From JBKECY01 sp047975025 (GTDB lineage Bacteria; Bacillota; Clostridia; Lachnospirales; Lachnospiraceae): 64,000 nucleotides of DNA. Numbering within the stretch: position 1 is the first letter of the stretch; each line of letters starts with the position of its first letter. Below, one piece after another: positions 53,818-62,998 of this stretch. The notes beneath the pieces were generated by a model, which saw only the letters and a list, made by a program, of their open reading frames with translations, ran no database searches and was not told the origin of the DNA. A program made the translations under genes and the position numbers. The stretch lies in contig JBKECY010000045.1 of NCBI GenBank assembly GCA_047975025.1, forward strand, positions 1 through 64,000, given 5' to 3'.

Positions 53818-54594
53818 TTACCCCCGCAGCAATTTCAATAATTCCTGTTTTTTGTTCTTACTCCGCATGAAAGTTTCACCAATCAATACAGCATCTACCT
53901 GTGCCTCTTGCAGTGCCTTGATATCTTCATTCGTCCGGATGCCGCTTTCTGCTACAAATACCATCTCTGCAGGAGCCAGTGCCCGCAGACGCAGGCTATT
54001 CGAGATATCGACCGTAAAATCATTAAGATTTCGGTTATTAACTCCTATGATACGGGCCTGTGCATCCAACGCCTTCTCCATCTCTCTTTCATCGTGTACT
54101 TCAACCAGCGCTGAAAGTCCCAGCTCATCAGCCAATGCATGATACTCTCTTAGCTGTTCCTGTGACAAGATGGCACAAATAAGAAGTATCGCACTTGCTC
54201 CAAGCAGCTTGGCTTCATAGATCTGATATGGATCAATCGTAAAATCTTTTCGCAGCAACGGGATGGATGTGACTGTTTTAATATCCGAAAGATATTCGGG
54301 TGCTCCTTTAAAAAAGGTTGGCTCCGTCAGAACCGAGATCGCCGATGCACCGGCCTTCTCATACTCTTGTGCGATTTCCATATAAGGAAAGTCCTCGGCA
54401 ATAATGCCTTTGGACGGGGAAGCCTTCTTCACTTCACAGATAAAACTGATTTCAGTTTGACGCAGTGCCTGCTCGAACAAGAACGCGCCTTTTTCCAATG
54501 CGGAGGCTTTGGCGGCAAGAACTGAAAGCGGCTGTTCGCTCTTGGCTCGTGCGATACGTCGTATGGTATCCTCTACTATTGTATCAAGTATCAT
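53818..54594 (-). CDS. trpC: indole-3-glycerol phosphate synthase
   Basis: Ring closure of CdRP to indole-glycerol phosphate. About 258 residues with FICEVKKASPSKG, YEKAGASAISVLTEP, LLRKDFTIDPYQIYEA, IGVNNRNL and ESGI. The Shine-Dalgarno GAGGTG is formed by the last codons of trpD, placing the start at the ATG 54594, one base after the trpD stop. Confidence 0.97.
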   Translation of the reverse strand: MILDTIVEDTIRRIARAKSEQPLSVLAAKASALEKGAFLFEQALRQTEISFICEVKKASPSKGIIAEDFPYMEIAQEYEKAGASAISVLTEPTFFKGAPEYLSDIKTVTSIPLLRKDFTIDPYQIYEAKLLGASAILLICAILSQEQLREYHALADELGLSALVEVHDEREMEKALDAQARIIGVNNRNLNDFTVDISNSLRLRALAPAEMVFVAESGIRTNEDIKALQEAQVDAVLIGETFMRSKNKKQELLKLLRG

Positions 54595-54595
54595 C

Positions 54596-55609
54596 TTACA
54601 CCTCATTCGTTAATTTGATGAATTCCTGCAATTTATCGTAGGCGGCTCCTGAATCTATGATTTCGGCAGCTAAACGGATACCGTCCTCCAGGGAGATCGC
54701 ATCCTTCCCCAGATACAGACTGACACCAGCATTTAATACTACGATATCTCTTTTGGGGCCACGTTCCTCGCCCTTTAGGATTGCCTCGGTAATCCCTGCA
54801 TTTACGGCAGCATCTCCGCCTATCAGCTCTTCCAGAGCGCACCGTTTCATGTTGAACTGTTCCGGAGCAATTTCATAAGATACAATTTCCTTTTCTCGTA
54901 TTTCTGAGACAAAGGTCTTGCCGGTCAGTGTGATTTCATCAAGTCCATCTTCTCCGCAGACCGCTACACCGCGCGTGACGCCCAGATTAGAAAGAACCTG
55001 CGCCAGTGGTTTTACCAGGTTTTTGTCATAGACTCCCAAAAGCTGCATCGTGGCGGCTGCCGGATTCGATAATGGTCCCAGAATATTAAATACAGTTCTC
55101 ACGCCAATTTCTCCACGTACCGGAGCCGCATATTTCATCGAAGAATGATAGACCGGCGCAAACATGAAGCAGACATCACAAAGTTCAAGTATCTTTTCAT
55201 TTTGAGGGGCATCAAGTTTCAAATTTGCACCAAGAGATTCCAGTACATCTGCCGCACCGCTTTTACTGGAGACACTGCGGTTGCCATGCTTTGCTACCGG
55301 TACCCCTCCGGCAGCGACAACAAAGGCTGACGTTGTTGAAATATTGAAGGTACCCACCTCGTCACCTCCGGTACCCACGATATCAATAACTTCTCTTTTC
55401 GGAACAATGCGAATTCCCTTATCCCGCATCACAGTTGCAAATGCAGTGATTTCGTCAATTGTCTCTCCCTGCATCCGCAGAGCGGTTAGAAAACCACCCA
55501 TTTGAGCTGCGGTTGCTTCTCCGCTCATGATTTCGTTCATGACCAGCGCTGATTCTTCATAATTTAGATCCTGTTTGTTTAGTAATTTGTAAATCGCTTC
55601 TTTTATCAT
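54596..55609 (-). CDS. trpD: anthranilate phosphoribosyltransferase
   Basis: Adds phosphoribosyl to anthranilate. 337 residues with DIVGTGGDEVGTFNISTTSAFV, KHGNRSVSSKSGAADVLE, FMFAPVYHSSMKYAAPVRGEIGVRTVFNILGPL. Separate from trpG here. 11 bases after the trpG stop. Confidence 0.97.
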   Translation of the reverse strand: MIKEAIYKLLNKQDLNYEESALVMNEIMSGEATAAQMGGFLTALRMQGETIDEITAFATVMRDKGIRIVPKREVIDIVGTGGDEVGTFNISTTSAFVVAAGGVPVAKHGNRSVSSKSGAADVLESLGANLKLDAPQNEKILELCDVCFMFAPVYHSSMKYAAPVRGEIGVRTVFNILGPLSNPAAATMQLLGVYDKNLVKPLAQVLSNLGVTRGVAVCGEDGLDEITLTGKTFVSEIREKEIVSYEIAPEQFNMKRCALEELIGGDAAVNAGITEAILKGEERGPKRDIVVLNAGVSLYLGKDAISLEDGIRLAAEIIDSGAAYDKLQEFIKLTNEV

Positions 55610-55620
55610 ACTCTCTCCTC

Positions 55621-56196
55621 TTACGCAATCGTAATCTTTAAGAAATTAGCCAGGATACGGCTCCCCTGCGGTGTCAAAATTGATTCTGGGTGAAACTGCA
55701 GCCCATACACAGGATACGTTGTATGTTCTACTGCCATCACCTCTGCGTTTTCATCGGTTGCAATGACTCTTAGACTATCCGGAATCGTATCTTTTACAGC
55801 GACCAGCGAATGATATCTGGCACCTTGTATCGTCGGCTCCATTCCTGCAAACAGCGGGCTGTCTGTCAGGATGTCGATCTCACTGCTCTTACCATGCATC
55901 AACTGTTTCGCCGGTGCGATTTTGGCACCATAGACTTCGCAGATCCCCTGATGCCCCAGACATACTCCCAGGATGGGGAACTGCCCTGCCAGATCCCGTA
56001 CGGCCTGTTCGCACACACCCGCATCTTTGGGATACCCGGGACCGGGGGACAAGATAATATGGGATGGATTCAGGGCTTTGATTTCAGCGGTCTTAATCTG
56101 ATCGTTTCTAATAACTGTAATATCCGGTTCGATGGAGCCTGCCATTTGTACCAGATTATAGGTAAAGCTGTCGTAATTATCGATTAAGAGTATCAT
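55621..56196 (-). CDS. trpG: anthranilate synthase glutamine amidotransferase subunit
   Basis: Class I glutamine amidotransferase, 191 residues: LIDNYDSFTYNL, SPGPGYP, ILGVCLGHQGI (catalytic Cys) and YGLQFHPESI (catalytic His/Glu). Overlaps trpE by 4 bases. Might also serve folate synthesis, but no pabB is seen here. Confidence 0.97.
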   Translation of the reverse strand: MILLIDNYDSFTYNLVQMAGSIEPDITVIRNDQIKTAEIKALNPSHIILSPGPGYPKDAGVCEQAVRDLAGQFPILGVCLGHQGICEVYGAKIAPAKQLMHGKSSEIDILTDSPLFAGMEPTIQGARYHSLVAVKDTIPDSLRVIATDENAEVMAVEHTTYPVYGLQFHPESILTPQGSRILANFLKITIA

Positions 56197-57662
56197 GCTT
56201 CCACCTCCTTCGCCTGCATAATAGCCTGCATGACTGCCATTGCTTTATTAGCGGATTCTTCATATTCTGTCTCAGGAACACTGTCTGCCACGATTCCGCC
56301 CCCGGCCTGTACATATACTTGATCTTTCTTCTTTACCGCCATACGGATTGCAATACAGGTATCTAAATTCCCTTCAAAATCCAGATAACCCAGAGCTCCG
56401 CCGTAAATTCCTCTGGGGCGGTTCTCAAGTTCTTCTATAATTTCACAGGCTCGAATCTTGGGTGCACCGGACAAGGTTCCTGCCGGCAGCACTGCCTCAA
56501 TTGCACTGAGTCCATCATACGGATGACGTATATTACCTTCGACCTGCGAGCAGATGTGCATGATTTTGGAATACTTGTGTATCATCTTGTATTCCGTTAC
56601 TTCTACACTGTCAAATTCTGAAATTCTTCCCAGATCATTACGTCCCAGATCCACCAGCATATTATGCTCAGCCAGTTCTTTTTCATCCTGCAGCAAATCC
56701 GCTTCTAATGCTTCATCTTCAGCTTGGCTGCTGCCTCTGGGTCTGGAGCCCGCCACAGGAAAAGTGGTCAACCTTCCCTCTTGCAAACGAACAAGCGTCT
56801 CCGGTGATGTGCTCATGATTTCTTCGCCGTCAATGCACATATACACCATATAAGGAGAAGGATTTGTCGTTCGCAGTACCCGATAGGCACTTAACAGGCT
56901 GCCCTTATAAGGAGCGGTAAACTGTCTGGAAATAACTGCCTGGAAAATGTCGCCTGCACGAATATAGGCTTTGGTCTTTTCCACCAGTTTGTGGTATTCC
57001 TGCTGCGTAACATTACAAGTGAATTCCACCTTCTCAGGAAGTTCTTCAGGAACAGGTACTAAGGGACTTCTTATAAAATCGATTAACTCCTTGATCTGAC
57101 GTTTGGATTTTTCCATACTTTTCTCAATGTTCTTGGTTTTAATGTTGTCAATGACATGAATCTTTTGCTTGAGATGATCGTAGGCAATCACTTTATCAAA
57201 CAGCATCAGGTCAAAGTCATTAAAATCCCCTTTTTTTATGGACAATACCGGCTCCGCATATTCCATCATGGAGTAGCCGAAATATCCGACCAGACCACCG
57301 GTAAAGGGAGGCAGCCCTTCGATTTTAGGAGAGCGATAGGCTTTCATCATTCCCCGGATTGTTTCAAGCGGCTTCTTGGTCCGGATCGTTCTGGTCTGCA
57401 TCTCTTCTTTTTCCATATCTTCCACAGTCACCAGATTCTCTTTACAAAAAATATGCATTTTGGGATTAAACCCTATAAAAGAATATCTTCCCCAGGTTTC
57501 ACCTCCTTCTATGCTTTCCAGCAGATAGTAACGCTTGCTGATCTGTGCAATCTTTCGCAGCAAGACGATCGGTGTGATACTATCCGCATAGATTTCTTCA
57601 CAGACAGGTACAATATTGAATTCTTTTGCATAGCGGTTGATTTCTTCCATAGTCGGCTTCAT
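56193..57662 (-). CDS. trpE: anthranilate synthase component I
   Basis: Chorismate to anthranilate with TrpG. 489 residues. N-terminal Trp-binding region (LLESIEGGETWGRYSFIGF, containing the L-L-E-S element for feedback inhibition) and C-terminal chorismate-binding part with IFQAVISRQF, TNPSPYMVYM, GTLSGAPKIRACEIIEELE and GGGIVADSVPETEYEES. First gene of the trp operon, behind the T-box. Confidence 0.97.
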   Translation of the reverse strand: MKPTMEEINRYAKEFNIVPVCEEIYADSITPIVLLRKIAQISKRYYLLESIEGGETWGRYSFIGFNPKMHIFCKENLVTVEDMEKEEMQTRTIRTKKPLETIRGMMKAYRSPKIEGLPPFTGGLVGYFGYSMMEYAEPVLSIKKGDFNDFDLMLFDKVIAYDHLKQKIHVIDNIKTKNIEKSMEKSKRQIKELIDFIRSPLVPVPEELPEKVEFTCNVTQQEYHKLVEKTKAYIRAGDIFQAVISRQFTAPYKGSLLSAYRVLRTTNPSPYMVYMCIDGEEIMSTSPETLVRLQEGRLTTFPVAGSRPRGSSQAEDEALEADLLQDEKELAEHNMLVDLGRNDLGRISEFDSVEVTEYKMIHKYSKIMHICSQVEGNIRHPYDGLSAIEAVLPAGTLSGAPKIRACEIIEELENRPRGIYGGALGYLDFEGNLDTCIAIRMAVKKKDQVYVQAGGGIVADSVPETEYEESANKAMAVMQAIMQAKEVEA

Positions 57663-57680
57663 AGATATCCTCCATTGATA

Positions 57681-57975
57681 AAAAAGTAAAAAAATAAGCT
57701 TTTGTCCCTACAAACAGGGACAAAAGCTTTAGCTTCTGCGATACCACCCAAATTGACTCTTTCAAGTCCACTCTTCCTATGTACTAACATACATTCCTCG
57801 CTGATAACGGATAAGGCTCCCGTTGACATCTACTCCCCTCAGGTTTCAAGCCACCCTTGCAAGTCCATTCCATCATGACTTTGTTACTGCCTTCCCAGCA
57901 CCGGCAATTCTCTTAGAACAACTGTCACAACTTACTACTCTTGCGCATTGGTTTCATGGTGTTATTCATTTATTA
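57681..57975 (-). promoter_or_regulatory. T-box leader (tryptophan, UGG specifier) upstream of trpE
   Basis: The minus strand shows GCGCAAGAGTAGTAA (Stem I), AGAGAATTGCCGGTGCTGGGAAGGC-like distal region, the specifier loop GAA-TGG-A with TGG at 57865-57867, and the antiterminator motif GGTGGTATCGCAG (57736-57748; UAUCG rather than the commoner UACCG). A terminator at 57698-57729 (AGCTTTTGTCCCT stem) is followed by a T-rich run at 57681-57696. The leader accounts for the ~360-base gap between trpE and the transporter genes. Confidence 0.94.
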
Positions 57976-57980
57976 GGCTC

Positions 57981-58010
57981 AGTATACTCTGTAATCTTTT
58001 TGTTTGTCAA
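57981..58010 (-). promoter_or_regulatory. trp operon promoter
   Basis: Perfect -35 TTGACA (58005-58010), an 18-base spacer and -10 TATACT (57981-57986), just after the potD stop and upstream of the T-box. No Trp repressor site is evident. Confidence 0.75.
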
Positions 58011-58022
58011 GCACTTTTTGCA

Positions 58023-59102
58023 TTATTCCAAAATCCACTCCTGAAAAGCTTCATCGGCTGCGGCATAGTTTTCTGCCCACCACTCAGGGTCAAATTCAAG
58101 TACAAGCTCCGCATTCTCAGGTGCCGAAGGAATGGATTGAATTGTTTCCGCATCCATCAGATCATAGGCTTGTGAATTGACAGGTCCATAGGGAACTTCA
58201 GAAGAAAATGCAGCCTGTGTCTCAGCACGTGTTGCATAGTTTATGAATTCCATCGCCAGATCTTTGTGCTCTGTCCCCTTGATAACACTCCACACATCTG
58301 TCGTGACCAAAGCTTCATTCATGTTGAAATCAACTTCCGCACCCTCGCTTTTGGCATCTGTAATTCTGCCTGCCCATGCACCGGCCAGTTCAACTTCTTT
58401 GGAAGACAAAAGCTGTGCCGGTTCAGCACCGGATTCCCACCATACGGATACGCTGTCTTTTACTTCATCCAGTTTTGCAAGTGCCCGGTCAATATCAATC
58501 GGATAAATCTCATCTTTCGGTACTCCGTCAGCCATCAGCGCAAGTTCATACAGATACATAGCCTGTTTATAAAAGGTTCTTGAAACAGGGAATTTCTCCG
58601 TATCAAAGAACTCTGTCCATGTCTGCGGACTGCTTTCGCTGTCATACAGAGAGGAATCATAGCTCATAACGGTTGCCCAGGTATACGAGCCGACCCCTTT
58701 GTCGTACGTATAGTCTTCAATTCCTGTCTTATCAACCAGATCATAATCTATATCTTCCAGATAGTCTGCTCCCGTATACATCCAGTAGGCATCAATTGTA
58801 CAAACATCCCAATACACATTGCCCGCATCGACCATCGCCTGTATTTTAGAATAGTCTGTATAAGAATCCCATGTAATCTTACAGTTGTATTCTTCCTCAA
58901 ATCCTTCCACTGCGTTTTTCATTGCTTCTTCTAATGCGCCGCCCCAGGTCACTACCACAAGTTCTTCTGGTGTGTCATCGGTTGCTTCCGTCGTTTCCTC
59001 TGAGCCACTTGCCGTATCTGTACTGCCGGAACCGCATCCTGTGAACACCAGGGATGTAACAAGTATTGCTGCCATGATTGCTGCCATTTTCTTTGCTTTC
59101 AT
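58023..59102 (-). CDS. potD: polyamine-type ABC transporter substrate-binding lipoprotein
   Basis: 359-residue secreted lipoprotein: signal peptide with lipobox LVFTGC (lipidated Cys23) and an STDTASGSEETTEATDD linker. The mature part is a PotD-like cluster D binding protein (VVTWGGALEEAM, YTDYSKIQAMVDAGNVYWDV, ALVTTDVWSVIKGTEHKDLAMEFINY). The substrate could be spermidine/putrescine or a related amine; the ligand residues cannot be read reliably by eye. Last gene of the transporter operon. Confidence 0.88.
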   Translation of the reverse strand: MKAKKMAAIMAAILVTSLVFTGCGSGSTDTASGSEETTEATDDTPEELVVVTWGGALEEAMKNAVEGFEEEYNCKITWDSYTDYSKIQAMVDAGNVYWDVCTIDAYWMYTGADYLEDIDYDLVDKTGIEDYTYDKGVGSYTWATVMSYDSSLYDSESSPQTWTEFFDTEKFPVSRTFYKQAMYLYELALMADGVPKDEIYPIDIDRALAKLDEVKDSVSVWWESGAEPAQLLSSKEVELAGAWAGRITDAKSEGAEVDFNMNEALVTTDVWSVIKGTEHKDLAMEFINYATRAETQAAFSSEVPYGPVNSQAYDLMDAETIQSIPSAPENAELVLEFDPEWWAENYAAADEAFQEWILE

Positions 59103-59142
59103 ACACTTCTCCTCTTCTTTGCCTTATTGTCAGCTCCAAACC

Positions 59143-59997
59143 CTATTCTGCTTCACGTACAAGGGGGAATGTCATACAATGAATTCCACCACCGCCTTTT
59201 ACGATTTCGCTGATATCTACTTCTGTTACCTCAAGTCCCAGATCACGCATCCTTTGATTCGTTACAGTGTTCGTGTGGGAGGATATCACTTTTCCATCAC
59301 CCAGGCCTTGTATATTCGCAGCGTACTGAACTACCTCTTCTTTTGTAATCTCAATCATATTAAAACCGCGTCTGATAAAGCGCTGTACGATTCCATCCGG
59401 CAGAAGGTCCGGACATATGATAACCGTATCTTTTGCAATAATATTAATGATAATATCAATATGCAGGTATTTGCGGTCAACATAGACCGGTGTCATCTCA
59501 TAGCCCAGATCAGTCAACTGCGCCTGAATGCTTTGGAATCCTGCCTTATCTGTCCGGTCTATGACTCCCATTAAAAGCGTGTTTTCATCAAGGAAGCAGA
59601 AATCTCCTCCTTCGAAACAACCGGATGTACATCTGGCAATGCAGGGAACGCCCAATTCACTCAATTTCTTTTCATAAAGTGCAGTCTCTCTCTGGCGTAC
59701 CGGCTCCTTAAAGTGTCCCAGCACATAGCCTTCTTTTAGGCAGATACCAAAATCTCTGGCAAAAATCTGATACGTGAGGTTCTCCTCCGGTTCCATAAGT
59801 TCGACCGTCACTCCATTATCCTCATAGGCCTTTACTAATGCGGCATGCTGCTGTTTGCACAACTCATAATCCATTTGATGTCCCTGTTCCATCCACATTT
59901 TGGAAATTTCGTTGATGGGCTCTATCCGGTATTGATCCGCAGGACATAACAGGACTTTCTTCAGCTTTCCATACGCATTGTTAACAAATGTCTTCAT
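59143..59997 (-). CDS. amidinotransferase/arginine-deiminase family hydrolase
   Basis: 284-residue protein of the pentein superfamily (DDAH, arginine deiminase, amidinotransferase). Visible active-site elements: ARDFGICL, CFEGGDFCFLDENTLLMGV, LHIDIIINII (catalytic His region) and the terminal GGGGIHCMTFPLVRE with nucleophile C274. It probably hydrolyses a guanidino compound to citrulline or ureido product plus ammonia or amine. Location between potC and potD suggests that the imported solute carries a guanidino group. Exact substrate unknown. Confidence 0.83.
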   Translation of the reverse strand: MKTFVNNAYGKLKKVLLCPADQYRIEPINEISKMWMEQGHQMDYELCKQQHAALVKAYEDNGVTVELMEPEENLTYQIFARDFGICLKEGYVLGHFKEPVRQRETALYEKKLSELGVPCIARCTSGCFEGGDFCFLDENTLLMGVIDRTDKAGFQSIQAQLTDLGYEMTPVYVDRKYLHIDIIINIIAKDTVIICPDLLPDGIVQRFIRRGFNMIEITKEEVVQYAANIQGLGDGKVISSHTNTVTNQRMRDLGLEVTEVDISEIVKGGGGIHCMTFPLVREAE

Positions 59998-60021
59998 AAT
60001 AATTGCTCCTTTTCATGCATT

Positions 60022-60816
60022 CTATTTATGTTTTATAGTTTTTTTCAGCTGAAAAACTGCTGAAATAGTAAATCCTAGTATGACCAGTAAAATCAGAATT
60101 GTTGAGCAGGCCGCAAGCGTCGGCTTGATCGATTGATTGATCCCGTTGTACATTTTCATCGGAAGTGTGCTGACCGCGGGGCTTGTGACAAACAGTGTCA
60201 CTGCAATTTCATCAAACGATGTCAAAAAGGCGAACAGCCCTCCCGCAAATAGAGATGGGGCAAGCTGCGGAAGTGTGATTCCGACAAAGGCACGTAAAAC
60301 ACCTGCTCCCAGATTCTGTGCTGCCATTTCGTAACTTCGGCCGATGCGGCTAAGTCCCGCAGTCAATGTGGTAACCACGAACGGAATCGCAATCAACGTG
60401 TGACTGATGACCAGCCCCGTCATCGTACCTACCAGCTTCCAATTCGTAAGCAAAGAAAATACTGCAATGGCGGTTACAATGATGGGGACGGATTGGGGCA
60501 GCCTGAAATATTCTGCCGCGGGCACCTGTAATTTAAATGGCAGCTCGCGCAGCCCAACTGTAATCAGCATTCCGAGCACAAGCGAAGCCAGAGTTGTAAA
60601 AAAGGCAATGAGCAGGCTGTTTTTTAATGCTTCTGCCCATTCAGGGTCTGTAAACAAATCCACATACCACTTTGTCGAAAAATCTGTGATTGGAAACATA
60701 ATATAGGTCGTACTCGACAGGGATACCGGAATCAGAATCAGGATCGGTACCAGCATGATGATTAATACCAGTACTGTCATGACTTTAGCAACTGTAATCT
60801 TTCTGACAAATCTCAT
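60022..60816 (-). CDS. potC: polyamine-type ABC transporter permease (PotC-like)
   Basis: 264-residue inner-membrane permease with about six TM segments. BPD_transp_1 signature EMAAQNLGAGVLRAFVGITLPQLAP (EAA loop). GAGGAGG lies upstream of the ATG at 60816, which overlaps the stop of the preceding permease by 4 bases (ATGA); the longer frame upstream is in the neighbour gene. Confidence 0.92.
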   Translation of the reverse strand: MRFVRKITVAKVMTVLVLIIMLVPILILIPVSLSSTTYIMFPITDFSTKWYVDLFTDPEWAEALKNSLLIAFFTTLASLVLGMLITVGLRELPFKLQVPAAEYFRLPQSVPIIVTAIAVFSLLTNWKLVGTMTGLVISHTLIAIPFVVTTLTAGLSRIGRSYEMAAQNLGAGVLRAFVGITLPQLAPSLFAGGLFAFLTSFDEIAVTLFVTSPAVSTLPMKMYNGINQSIKPTLAACSTILILLVILGFTISAVFQLKKTIKHK

Positions 60817-61667
60817 GACAAGCCTCCTCTCGTGCCGCGTACTCTGCCAAATCGCTGTGACAGCATCATCACCAGAACCGTTACCACAATCAGAACGATG
60901 GAGATAGCTGCTGCAAAATTCCAATCCAGTACTTTGCTGATCTGCGTCTGAATGAGCTGTGACATCATTGTATTTTTCTCACTTCCTAACAGCGCAGGTA
61001 CGATATAGTAGCCCAGTGAATTCAGAAATACGATGGTAAAACCTGCGATGACTCCTGGCATTGAGAGCGGAAGAAAAATCGAGAAAAATGTCCGGACACT
61101 TGATGCCCCCAGATTTGAAGAGGCTGTTAGCAGGTTCGGATTGATTTGTTCCATGACAGCAGTCAATGAGAATACCATATAGGGAATCATTAAATATGTC
61201 ATACCGCAAATCACTCCCAAATGCGTATGCAGTAATTGAAGGGGTTCTTCAATCAATCCTGTTGCCTGCAGTACGCTGTTAATAACACCCTGCTTTTGCA
61301 GCATAATAATCCAGGCGTACGTTCGTACCAGAAGACTGCTCCAAAAAGTAATCTGTAAGATTATATTAATTACAATTCTTGTCTTGGGTCCGGATTTTAC
61401 CATGGTGTACGCAACCGGGTATGCGAGAAGCAGACTGGCAATCGAAATCGTCAGGCTTAATACAAAGGTATTTTTTAGTACCGTACCGTACAGAGGTGTC
61501 TGGAAAAACCGGGCAAAGTACTCCATTGTAAGGCCATCCTGATTGTAGAACGCTTTTACTAAGATCGTCAGTACCGGATAAAACATGAATATGAAAATGT
61601 AAATTGCCGGCAGAATAAGGAGGATTTTAAACACATTTTTTCTTACAAAATCTGCTGTTTTATGCAT
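60813..61667 (-). CDS. potB: polyamine-type ABC transporter permease (PotB-like)
   Basis: 284-residue permease, six TM segments, with EAA-like loop TASSNLGASSVRTFFSIFLPLSMPG. N-terminal TM at about 14-35 (ILLILPAIYIFIFMFYPVL) is typical for PotB. 12 bases after potA. Forms the membrane channel with PotC. Confidence 0.92.
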   Translation of the reverse strand: MHKTADFVRKNVFKILLILPAIYIFIFMFYPVLTILVKAFYNQDGLTMEYFARFFQTPLYGTVLKNTFVLSLTISIASLLLAYPVAYTMVKSGPKTRIVINIILQITFWSSLLVRTYAWIIMLQKQGVINSVLQATGLIEEPLQLLHTHLGVICGMTYLMIPYMVFSLTAVMEQINPNLLTASSNLGASSVRTFFSIFLPLSMPGVIAGFTIVFLNSLGYYIVPALLGSEKNTMMSQLIQTQISKVLDWNFAAAISIVLIVVTVLVMMLSQRFGRVRGTRGGLS

Positions 61668-61679
61668 GCATGCTCCCTT

Positions 61680-62759
61680 CTACTCTGTGACAGCCACAAG
61701 ATCTCTGATACGAAATCCAATACACAATGGCGCGCCCACACTTAAATCATATTTGCCTCTGGAAAAGACTTTAAGTAAAAAGGGTACCCCGGTATCTGTG
61801 ACCGCTTCTACACGATAGGTATCGCCTGTATACAAAGAAGCTGTAATTGAGGAATGGAACATTTCCCCGGTATAGTTTTCTGCAACTACTTTTACTTTTT
61901 CCGGCCGGATGACCAGAGATATTTCTGCTCCAATTGCAGCCTGAAGCAATGCTTCATTACATTCCATCTCCAGAACACGCCCATCCTTTTCCAACTGGAG
62001 TTTGGCCAGCTCCTTGTCCCGAGCCAGTAGTTCGGCCTTAAGAATGGTGGATTCGCCAATAAAATTAGCAATAAATGTACTGTTGGGGCGTTCGTACATG
62101 CTCTCCGGCTCCGAGAACTGACATATTTTCCCGTCCCGCATGACACATACCTTGTTCGACATGGTCAACGCTTCTTCCTGGTCATGCGTCACGCTGATGG
62201 TTGTCAGATTCAGTTTTGTGTGTATCTTTTTAATTTCTATCTGCATTTGTTTGCGCAGCTGTTTGTCCAGAGCCGCCATCGGCTCATCCAGCAAGAGGAC
62301 TGACGGATTAAAGACAATGGATCTGGCAAGCGCCACCCGCTGTTGCTGCCCTCCCGAAAGCTGCTTGGGAAAACGCTTGTTATATCCTTCCAACTCGACC
62401 AGACGCAGCATATCATTGACTTTTTGGGTTCGCTCGGTTTTGGGAATTCTGCGTATTTTCAAAGGATATGCAATGTTTTCTTCGACTGTCATATGAGGAA
62501 ACAACGCATAGTTTTGGAACAGCATACCGAAATTTCGTTTATTAGCCGCCAGCTGCGCTATATTTTCTCCATCCATGAGCACCTGCCCTTTATTAATTTT
62601 CTCAAATCCAGAAATCATCTTAAGTACCGTTGTCTTACCGGCTCCTGATGGTCCCAGAATTGTTATGAAATCCCCTTTTTCTATGGTCATGTTCACATCA
62701 TCAACGACTGTTTTTGAGCCATATTTTTTGGTGAGTCCGCAGAGTTTCATCTCCTCCAT
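61680..62759 (-). CDS. potA: polyamine-type ABC transporter ATPase (PotA-like)
   Basis: 359-residue ATPase. Walker A GPSGAGKTTVLKMISG, Q-loop MLFQNYALFPHMTV, signature LSGGQQQRVALARSI, Walker B VLLLDEPMAALD, and H-loop VTHDQEEA. C-terminal TOBE domain (EISLVIRPEKVKVVAEN). First gene of potA-B-C-deiminase-potD. The ATG at 62759 is used; a weak AAAGGATG lies upstream. Confidence 0.95.
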   Translation of the reverse strand: MEEMKLCGLTKKYGSKTVVDDVNMTIEKGDFITILGPSGAGKTTVLKMISGFEKINKGQVLMDGENIAQLAANKRNFGMLFQNYALFPHMTVEENIAYPLKIRRIPKTERTQKVNDMLRLVELEGYNKRFPKQLSGGQQQRVALARSIVFNPSVLLLDEPMAALDKQLRKQMQIEIKKIHTKLNLTTISVTHDQEEALTMSNKVCVMRDGKICQFSEPESMYERPNSTFIANFIGESTILKAELLARDKELAKLQLEKDGRVLEMECNEALLQAAIGAEISLVIRPEKVKVVAENYTGEMFHSSITASLYTGDTYRVEAVTDTGVPFLLKVFSRGKYDLSVGAPLCIGFRIRDLVAVTE

Positions 62760-62831
62760 ATAGTTTCATCCTTTCATAAATCGCTCCGATACCGCCAGTT
62801 CTAAAAGGCTGTATTTGGCATTTTTACAAAT

Positions 62832-62868
62832 AAAAAAGGAGCTGCTACGATAGTGTAACAGCCCCTTT
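62832..62868 (-). terminator. terminator of the PucR-type regulator gene
   Basis: An 11-base stem with two wobbles (GGGGCTGTTAC with GTAGCAGCTCC) extended by AAA/TTT and followed by TTTTTT on the minus strand. A second inverted repeat (TTTGC...AGTC-TTGCG-GACT...GCAAA) lies at about 62886-62912. The remainder of 62760-62998 holds no gene. Confidence 0.8.
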
Positions 62869-62998
62869 GCTTTACCTTGTATTTTGCAGTCCGCAAGACT
62901 TGATGCAAACTGTAAAACTTAAGATAAATCCTAGCATAGAATATTTTGGTTGTAAATATTTCACCGGTATAAAAGCAATTATGCGCCATGCACAATAC

